The position numbers and the translations under genes were made by a program. 5,967 bases of DNA, from contig JAICEH010000132.1 in assembly GCA_025924275.1 (NCBI GenBank), positions 1 through 5,967 of the forward strand, read 5' to 3'. Origin of the DNA: Gemmatimonadales bacterium (GTDB taxonomy: Bacteria; Gemmatimonadota; Gemmatimonadetes; Gemmatimonadales; GWC2-71-9). Position 1 is the first letter of the stretch. Each line of letters opens with the position of its first letter. Positions 1 to 4,694 of this stretch are shown here, piece after piece. The notes under the pieces are model-generated. The model had not been told where the DNA came from. It saw only the letters and a program-made list of their open reading frames with translations, and did not search any database.

Positions 1-928
1 GGGCACGTTCGATCCCGATGCCGCCCCGCGGGGCCACTGGACCGACTACCTGGGCGGCGCGGTGCGCGCGCTCCGAGCCGGCGGGGCGATCCTGGCCGGC
101 GCGCGACTGGCGGTGGCAAGCGATGTGCCGGCCGGAGCGGGCCTGGCCAGCTCGGCCGCCCTCACGCTCGCCGCCACGCGGGTCCTGGCCCGGTTGGCGG
201 GGCGGCGGGTGGGGCCCGCGGCGCTGGCGGAGATCGCCTACCACGCCGAGCACGATGAGGTCGGCGTCCGGTGCGGTCGGATGGACCAGGTGGTCGGCGC
301 CCACGCCAGGGCCGACACCCTTCTGCTGTACGACAGCCTGTCGGGGGAGATCCGCCACCTCCCCTTCCGGTTGCACGTGCACGTCCTGGAGACGGGTGTG
401 AGCCACGCGCTGGCAGCGGGCGCGCTCAACTCCCGCCGCGCGGAGTGCGAGGCCGCCGCCGCCACGCTGCGGGGCCAGGGCATGCTGGAGGGACCGCTCG
501 CCCTGCTGCCCGCCGATCGTCTCGCGGAGGCCGAGACGCTGCTGCCGGCGCCGCTGGCGCGGCGGGTGCGCCACGTCCTCACCGAGGTGAGCCGGGTCCG
601 GGCGGCGGTGGCCTGCATCGAGGGGGATGACCTCGCCGGCCTGGGCCGCGTGCTGGCGGAGGGCCATGCCTCGCTCCGCCTGGACTTCGAGAGCTCGTGC
701 CCCGAGGCGGATCTCCTGGTCGAGACGCTGATGCACCACGGCGCCCACGGGGCCCGCCTGACCGGGGCGGGATGGGGCGGGGCGGTGCTCGCGCTCTTGC
801 CCGCGGGCCGGGAGCGCGCGATCCTCCGGCGGACCCGGTCGGTCTACCAGGCCGCCTTCGGGAGGCCGCTGGTCGCCTGGCAGAGCCGCCCCGCGGGCCA
901 TGCCCGGTTCGAGGAGCTTCCCGACTGA
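1..928 (+). CDS. galK: Galactokinase (GHMP kinase family), 3' part; N-terminus off the left edge
   Basis: Phosphorylates the C1 hydroxyl of galactose with ATP (first Leloir step), in the cytoplasm. The frame is already open at the edge: the first full codon is at base 2 and 308 residues are visible before TGA at 926-928. A GTG at 62 is in frame but is not the start, because the upstream codons (GHWTDYLGGAV) match the galactokinase W..Y..GV region. Numbering from base 2, the GHMP ATP-binding motif PAGAGLASSAA is at about 43-53, the CGRMDQ segment with the expected catalytic Asp at about 91-96, LNSRRAECE at about 142-150, HASLR..FE.SCPE at about 222-235, and the C-terminal GHMP motif ARLTGAGWGG at about 251-260. 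The N-terminal substrate motif (PGR.N.IGEH.DY in the family) is outside the window; about 70-90 residues should be missing. A related sugar-1-kinase is possible, but the MDQ, RRAECE and SCPE signatures favour galactokinase. No terminator is visible after it. Confidence 0.93.
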   Translation, partial: GTFDPDAAPRGHWTDYLGGAVRALRAGGAILAGARLAVASDVPAGAGLASSAALTLAATRVLARLAGRRVGPAALAEIAYHAEHDEVGVRCGRMDQVVGAHARADTLLLYDSLSGEIRHLPFRLHVHVLETGVSHALAAGALNSRRAECEAAAATLRGQGMLEGPLALLPADRLAEAETLLPAPLARRVRHVLTEVSRVRAAVACIEGDDLAGLGRVLAEGHASLRLDFESSCPEADLLVETLMHHGAHGARLTGAGWGGAVLALLPAGRERAILRRTRSVYQAAFGRPLVAWQSRPAGHARFEELPD

Positions 929-977
929 ACCGTGCCGGGTTGCCCGCCCGCGCCGCCGTGCCGATGTTCCCCGACGT

Positions 978-1060
978 GCCCGGGTGGTGAAATGGCAGAC
1001 ACGGCGGACTTAAAATCCTCCGAGCTTCGGCTCATGCGGGTTCGACTCCCGCCCCGGGCA
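978..1060 (+). tRNA. tRNA-Leu (anticodon UAA)
   Basis: The gene folds as a long-variable-arm (class II) tRNA of 83 nt. The acceptor stem is GCCCGGG (978-984) paired with CCCGGGC (1053-1059), with discriminator A at 1060. The D-stem is GTG (987-989) with CAC (1000-1002), and GG in the loop is at 994-995. The anticodon loop is CTTAAAA (1009-1015), with anticodon TAA at 1011-1013? counted from the loop start this places T33 at 1010 and the anticodon at 1011-1013, reading UAA, for Leu UUA codons. The variable arm is GAGC-UUCG-GCUC (1022-1033), a very stable C(UUCG)G hairpin. The T-stem is GCGGG/CCCGC (1036-1040 with 1048-1052) around TTCGACT. The 3' CCA is not encoded. The anticodon stem (1004-1008 with 1016-1020) has one C-U mismatch, second pair from the outer end. 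It lies 49 nt after galK and 20 nt before the PPK2 start codon, in the same direction. Confidence 0.96.
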
Positions 1061-1080
1061 TTCCCCCACCAGGCAGAGCG

Positions 1081-1824
1081 ATGGCGAAGGCCGGCACGGA
1101 GCAGGCGGATCAGGAGGACCTGGACTCGCTCACGGACCGCCTGGTGCACCTGCACCGCGCGCTCTACGCGGAGGCGCGGCAGGCCCTGCTGATCGTGCTC
1201 CAGGCCCGCGACGCGGCCGGCAAGGACTCGCTGATCAAGAAGGTGTTCGGGCCGCTGGATCCGCAGGGCTTCGCGGTCCACGCCTTCCGCCAGCCCACCG
1301 CCGACGAGCTGGAGCGGGACTACCTCTGGCGGGTCCACCTCCGGGTGCCGCCGAAGGGCGCCATCGCGGTGTTCAACCGGTCGCATTACGAGGACGTGCT
1401 GCCGGTGCGGGTCTACGGGCTGGTCCCCGCGGCGGAATGGGGGCGGCGCTACGACCAGATCAACGCCTTCGAGCGGCACCTGACCGAGAACGGGGTCACC
1501 ATCCTCAAGATCTTCCTCGACATCTCGAAGGAGGAGCAGCGGAAGCAGCTCCTCGAGCGGATCGACGACCCGGAGAAGCAGTGGAAGTTCCGCCCCGGCG
1601 ACCTCGACGACCGGGACCGCTGGGAGGACTTCACCGCGGCCTACGAGGAGCTCCTCCGGCGGTGCGACACCGCGTGGGCACCGTGGCACGTGATCCCGGG
1701 CGACGACCGGAAGCGGCGCAACCACGCCGTGGCCCGGCTGGTCGTCGCCACGCTGGAGCGGATGTCCCCCCGCCTCCCCGACCCCGATCCCTCGATCCAG
1801 GCCCACCGCGCCCGGCTCTCCTGA
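1081..1824 (+). CDS. ppk2: Polyphosphate kinase 2 family protein (polyphosphate:nucleotide phosphotransferase, class III-like)
   Basis: PPK2 enzymes transfer phosphate from polyphosphate to nucleotides in the cytoplasm; class III members are known to phosphorylate AMP and ADP. The 247-residue product carries the P-loop QARDAAGKD (41-49), the conserved DPQGFAV segment (60-66), DYLWRVH (80-86), the Walker B region FNRSHYEDVLPVRV (98-111), YDQINAFERHL (124-134), ILKIFLDISKEEQ (141-153), the lid region DDPEKQWKFRPGDL (162-175) and WAPWHVIP (199-206). The closeness of DYLWR, FNRSHYEDVL and WKF..GDL to Meiothermus-type enzymes suggests class III; the true nucleotide preference is inference. ATG 1081 is the only standard start: the frame is open back to a TGA at 988 but runs through the tRNA with no ATG, GTG or TTG. 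AGGCAGAG just upstream is a partial Shine-Dalgarno sequence. The N-terminus is about 25-30 residues shorter than I recall for class III enzymes. The stop TGA overlaps the next ATG by one base. Confidence 0.93.
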   Translation: MAKAGTEQADQEDLDSLTDRLVHLHRALYAEARQALLIVLQARDAAGKDSLIKKVFGPLDPQGFAVHAFRQPTADELERDYLWRVHLRVPPKGAIAVFNRSHYEDVLPVRVYGLVPAAEWGRRYDQINAFERHLTENGVTILKIFLDISKEEQRKQLLERIDDPEKQWKFRPGDLDDRDRWEDFTAAYEELLRRCDTAWAPWHVIPGDDRKRRNHAVARLVVATLERMSPRLPDPDPSIQAHRARLS

Positions 1825-2927
1825 TGCACCTCCTCCTCGTCGCCGGGGCCCGCCCCAACTTCATGAAGGTGGCCCCCATCCTCCGCGCGGCCCGCGCAGC
1901 GGGGCACCGGGCCACGCTGGTGCATACCGGGCAGCACTATGACCACCAGATGTCGGCCGCCTTCTTCGCCGACCTCGGGATGCCCGACCCGGAGTACCAC
2001 CTCGGCGTCGGCTCCGGCTCCCACGCCGCGCAGACCGCTCGCGTGATGGAATCCTTCGAGCCGGTGCTGCTCGAGGCCGGGCCGGACTGGGTGGTGGTGG
2101 TGGGCGACGTCAACTCGACCCTCGCCTGTGCGCTCGTCGCCAGCAAGCTGGTCGAGCGGACCGGCGCGCGGATCGCCCACGTCGAGGCGGGCCTCCGGAG
2201 CGGGGACTGGCGGATGCCGGAGGAGGTGAACCGCGTGCTGACCGACCGGCTGGCGCACTGCCTCCTCACGCCCTCCCGCGATGCGGAGCCGAACCTCCTG
2301 GCCGAGGGCATCGAGGCCGCGCGGATCGAGTTCGTGGGCAACGTGATGATCGACACCCTGCGGCAGCAGCTCCCCCAGGCGCGCGCCCGGCGGCTTCCCG
2401 CGGAGCTCGGGCTCACCCGCGGGGCGTACGTGGTGACCACGCTGCACCGGCCCAGCAACGTGGACGACCCGCAGTCGCTCCGGGCGGTGCTCGAGGCGCT
2501 GGGACGGATCGGCGAGCGGATGCCGGTGGTCTTCCCGGTGCATCCCCGCACCCGGAAGAATGCCGCCGCACTCGGCCTCGAGCCGTTGCTGGCGCGCTTC
2601 CGCCTCCTCGAGCCGGTCGGCTACCAGGACATGCTGGCCCTCACCCAGGGTGCCGCGGTGGTGCTGACCGACTCGGGTGGGCTGCAGGAGGAGACCACGG
2701 CGCTCGGGATCCCCTGCGTGACCCTCCGGGAGCAGACCGAGCGGCCGGTGACCGTCACGGAGGGCACCAACCGGCTCGCTCCCTGGCCACTCACCCCCGA
2801 CGGGGTGGAGGCGTCGTGGGCCGCGGCGCTGACGAGCCGGGACGGGATGGCCCGGATCCCGGAGGGCTGGGACGGCCGGGCGGCGGAGCGCATCGTCGCG
2901 GCGCTCGCCGCGCGCACGCCGGCGTGA
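1824..2927 (+). CDS. wecB: UDP-N-acetylglucosamine 2-epimerase, non-hydrolysing
   Basis: Interconverts UDP-GlcNAc and UDP-ManNAc in the cytoplasm, feeding polysaccharide precursors. The 367-residue length is normal for this GT-B-fold family. Expected active-site residues are present: R10 and K15 in GARPNFMK (8-15), the TGQHYD motif (35-40), D95 in VVGDVNST (92-99), E121 in HVEAGLRSGD (119-128), E134 in MPEEVNR (131-137), H208 in TLHRPSN (206-212), HPRTRK (240-245), and the UDP-binding segment DSGGLQEE (283-290) followed by REQTERP (302-308). The pattern GARPNFMK, GVGSGSHAAQT and GDVNSTLA belongs to the broad bacterial WecB clade rather than the E. coli subgroup. The same frame is open far upstream inside PPK2, but ATG 1824 gives the family N-terminus (MHLLLVAGARPN). 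That ATG shares its A with the PPK2 stop (TGATG) and has no Shine-Dalgarno sequence, so translation is probably by coupling. A sister enzyme acting on UDP-GlcNAc3NAcA (WbpI type) cannot be excluded, given the downstream oxidoreductase. Confidence 0.94.
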   Translation: MHLLLVAGARPNFMKVAPILRAARAAGHRATLVHTGQHYDHQMSAAFFADLGMPDPEYHLGVGSGSHAAQTARVMESFEPVLLEAGPDWVVVVGDVNSTLACALVASKLVERTGARIAHVEAGLRSGDWRMPEEVNRVLTDRLAHCLLTPSRDAEPNLLAEGIEAARIEFVGNVMIDTLRQQLPQARARRLPAELGLTRGAYVVTTLHRPSNVDDPQSLRAVLEALGRIGERMPVVFPVHPRTRKNAAALGLEPLLARFRLLEPVGYQDMLALTQGAAVVLTDSGGLQEETTALGIPCVTLREQTERPVTVTEGTNRLAPWPLTPDGVEASWAAALTSRDGMARIPEGWDGRAAERIVAALAARTPA

Positions 2928-2952
2928 GCCGGGCGCGGTTCCTGGGCGAGGC

Positions 2953-2982
2953 TTGGCCGCCGTGACGCCGCCCGCGTAGCTT
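2953..2982 (+). promoter_or_regulatory. Weak candidate sigma-70-like promoter before the oxidoreductase gene
   Basis: The only real intergenic gap in the right part of the window (2928-3015) contains TTGGCC at 2953-2958 and TAGCTT at 2977-2982, 18 nt apart. These match 4 of 6 and 3 of 6 consensus positions. The stretch GTAGCTTTCGGCACTTTC (about 2976-2993) is locally less GC-rich than the rest of the window. It would drive the oxidoreductase-export-Wzc unit. The match is weak and could be chance. No clear terminator hairpin with a T-run precedes it, so readthrough from wecB is equally possible. Confidence 0.22.
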
Positions 2983-3015
2983 TCGGCACTTTCCCGACCC
3001 CGGGCACTCCACCGA

Positions 3016-4077
3016 ATGACCGCTCCCCCGCCGCCCCTCACCGGGCGTCCCATCCGTTTCGCGCTGGTCGGCTGCGGCCGGATCAGCAGCCGCCACCTCG
3101 AGGCGTTCACCCGCCACGCCGGCCAGGCCGAGGTGGTGGCGGTGTGCGACACCGACCGCGCCGCGCTCGCCGCCGCGGCGGAGCGCACCGGGGCGCGCCC
3201 CTTCGAGTCCCTCGACCGGCTCCTCGCCGGCTCCGACGCCGACGTCGTCGCGCTCTGCACGCCCAGCGGCCTGCACGCGGAACAGGCGGTGCGGGCGGCG
3301 GAGGCCGGGCGACACGTGGTCACCGAGAAGCCGATGGCCACGCGGTGGCAGGACGGCCTCCGGATGGTCCACGCCTGCGACCAGGCCGGGGTCCGGCTCT
3401 TCGTGGTCAAGCAGAACCGCCGGAACCCGACGCTGCAGCTCCTCAAGCGGGCGGTGGACCTGGGGCGGTTCGGCCGGATCCACTCGGTCCAGGTCAACGT
3501 CTTCTGGAACCGGCCGCAGGAGTACTACGACAGCGCGGCGTGGCGCGGCACCTGGGAGTTCGACGGCGGCGCCTTCATGAACCAGGCGAGCCATTACGTG
3601 GACCTGCTCGACTGGCTCGTCGGCCCGGTGGCGACGGTGCAGGCATTCACGGCCACGCTGGGCCGCAACATCGAGGTGGAGGACTCGGGCGTCGCCACGT
3701 TCCGCTGGCGCTCGGGCGCCCTCGGGGCGATGAACGTGTCGATGCTCACCTACCCCCGGAACCTCGAGGGGAGCATCACCCTCATCGGGGAGGCCGGGAC
3801 CGTGCGGGTGGGCGGGGTGGCGGTGAACCGGATCGAGCACTGGGCCTTCGCCGAACCGCACGCGGATGACGCCCTGGTCGACCAGGCGAACTACGACACC
3901 GAGTCGGTGTACGGCTTCGGCCACGCCGCCTACTACGAGAACGTGCTCGCGGCCCTCCGGGGCGAGGCGGGGGCCGACACCGACGGGCGCGAGGGGCTCA
4001 AGTCGCTGGAGCTGCTGGTGGGGATCTACCTCTCCGCGCGGGACGGCCGGCCGGTCGGCCTGCCGCTCGAGTTCTGA
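3016..4077 (+). CDS. Gfo/Idh/MocA family NAD(P)-dependent oxidoreductase, probably acting on a nucleotide sugar
   Basis: The 353-residue protein has an N-terminal Rossmann domain (about 13-135) and a C-terminal alpha/beta substrate domain. Visible motifs are the dinucleotide loop GCGRIS (19-24), acidic D45 after the second strand (AVCDTD, 42-47), CTPSGLH (81-87), the family EKP motif with K105 (VTEKPMA, 102-108), DGGAFMNQASHYVDLLDWL (183-201) with H193 and D196 at the usual catalytic positions, and GIYLSARDGRPVGLP (336-350). The common aspartate in the D.G.H..D pattern is N189 here (MNQ.SHYVD), a variant I associate with members in polysaccharide clusters. Its neighbours make a nucleotide-sugar substrate likely, for example a 3-dehydrogenase of WlbA/WbpB type, but the sequence alone does not fix the substrate and the family is very broad. 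ATG 3016 is the first ATG in frame; no clear Shine-Dalgarno sequence precedes it. The stop TGA (4075-4077) shares its last base with the ATG of the export gene, suggesting one transcript and coupled translation. Confidence 0.88.
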   Translation: MTAPPPPLTGRPIRFALVGCGRISSRHLEAFTRHAGQAEVVAVCDTDRAALAAAAERTGARPFESLDRLLAGSDADVVALCTPSGLHAEQAVRAAEAGRHVVTEKPMATRWQDGLRMVHACDQAGVRLFVVKQNRRNPTLQLLKRAVDLGRFGRIHSVQVNVFWNRPQEYYDSAAWRGTWEFDGGAFMNQASHYVDLLDWLVGPVATVQAFTATLGRNIEVEDSGVATFRWRSGALGAMNVSMLTYPRNLEGSITLIGEAGTVRVGGVAVNRIEHWAFAEPHADDALVDQANYDTESVYGFGHAAYYENVLAALRGEAGADTDGREGLKSLELLVGIYLSARDGRPVGLPLEF

Positions 4078-4694
4078 TGCGCTGGGTCGCGGCCGTGCTG
4101 CTCCTCTGCACCGGCGGTGCCTCCCGCGCGCTGGCGCAGGACTCGGCCGCCGCCGGGTTCCATCCCGACGGCCTCCGGCCGGGGGACTTCGTGCGCGTGG
4201 CCGTGTGGCGCGAGCCCGACCTGTCCGGCGAGTTCCAGGTGGATCGCCGGGGCTTCGCGACCTTCCCCAAGCTCGGGCCGGTGCCGGTGGCGGCGATGCA
4301 TCCCGACAGCATCCGCCCGGCGCTCCTCGCCGAGTACGCCAAGTACCTGGTGAACCCGAGCGTCGAGGTGGTCCCGCTCCGGCGGGTGTCGGTGCTCGGC
4401 GCGGTCGCCAAGCCGGGACTCTACCCGGTGGATCCGACGATGACGCTGGCCGACGCGGTGGCGCTCGCGGGCGGCGCGGCGCCGGACGGGAAGCGGGAGG
4501 TGGTGGAGCTCCGGCGCGGGGCGGAGGTGGTGGTGGCGAAGCTCGACGTGCTGATGCCGGTGAGCCGGACCCCGCTCCGCTCGGGCGACCAGCTCTGGGT
4601 GCCCCAGAAGAGCTGGCTCAGCCGGAATCCCTGGATCTTCACCAGCATCGTCGCGGCGGCGGCGACCATCGGCGCCGTGGTGATCGCCCAATGA
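4077..4694 (+). CDS. Wza-type polysaccharide export protein (Poly_export plus SLBB domain)
   Basis: A periplasmic or outer-membrane component of polysaccharide export. The 205 residues comprise a signal peptide (1-20, hydrophobic VAAVLLL core, likely signal peptidase I cut after ALA20), a polysaccharide export (PES) domain at about 30-102 (LRPGDFVRVAVWREPDLSGE at 33-52, then DRRGFATFPKLGPV), one SLBB-type beta-grasp domain at about 103-158 (VLGAVAKPGLYPVDPTMTLADAVALAGG), and a C-terminal hydrophobic helix at about 186-204 (WIFTSIVAAAATIGAVVIA). C11 sits in LLLC, which is not a good lipobox, so lipidation seems unlikely. This is much shorter than E. coli Wza (about 380 residues, lipoprotein, several periplasmic domains). 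The terminal helix could play the part of Wza's outer-membrane helix. It overlaps the preceding gene by 1 nt and the following Wzc-like gene by 4 nt (ATGA). There is no Shine-Dalgarno sequence before ATG 4077. Wza/Wzc pairing is standard in Wzy-dependent export loci. Confidence 0.92.
   Translation: MRWVAAVLLLCTGGASRALAQDSAAAGFHPDGLRPGDFVRVAVWREPDLSGEFQVDRRGFATFPKLGPVPVAAMHPDSIRPALLAEYAKYLVNPSVEVVPLRRVSVLGAVAKPGLYPVDPTMTLADAVALAGGAAPDGKREVVELRRGAEVVVAKLDVLMPVSRTPLRSGDQLWVPQKSWLSRNPWIFTSIVAAAATIGAVVIAQ

Noticed and set aside
936..946. CGGG-TTG-CCCG hairpin after galK as a terminator
   Set aside because: Only four pairs with a three-base loop and no T-run follows, so it is too weak to call.
932..1192. 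Short + strand frame starting before the tRNA and containing GEMADTADLKSSE
   Set aside because: This peptide is simply the tRNA-Leu read as protein, a familiar spurious call. The rest runs into PPK2 in the wrong frame.
1122..1230. Ala instead of Gly at the first position of the PPK2 P-loop (ARDAAGK)
   Set aside because: Seemed a possible active-site defect, but characterised class III PPK2 proteins, as I recall, also read QAMDxxGKDG here, so it is normal for the family.
1437..1823. Upstream extension of the epimerase frame inside PPK2 (about 129 more codons)
   Set aside because: The extension is the out-of-frame translation of PPK2. The family N-terminus begins exactly at ATG 1824.
2090..2103. 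Run of four GTG codons in wecB as a slippage-prone repeat
   Set aside because: It encodes the conserved hydrophobic strand before GD95 and needs no special explanation.
2998..3006. CCCCGGGCA, a 9-base copy of the tRNA 3' end (1052-1060), as a possible attachment-site duplicate
   Set aside because: Nine bases built around CCCGGG are expected by chance in such GC-rich DNA, there is no integrase, and the genes between the two copies look like ordinary chromosomal genes.
1641..3497. Long open frame on the - strand (618 codons) opposite PPK2, wecB and the oxidoreductase
   Set aside because: Its translation is low-complexity, rich in Arg, Pro, Ala and Gly, with no recognisable domain, and it lies opposite three well-supported genes. 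It is a by-product of GC-rich third positions. The same holds for - strand frames at 844-1806, 2791-3924 and 4421-5926.
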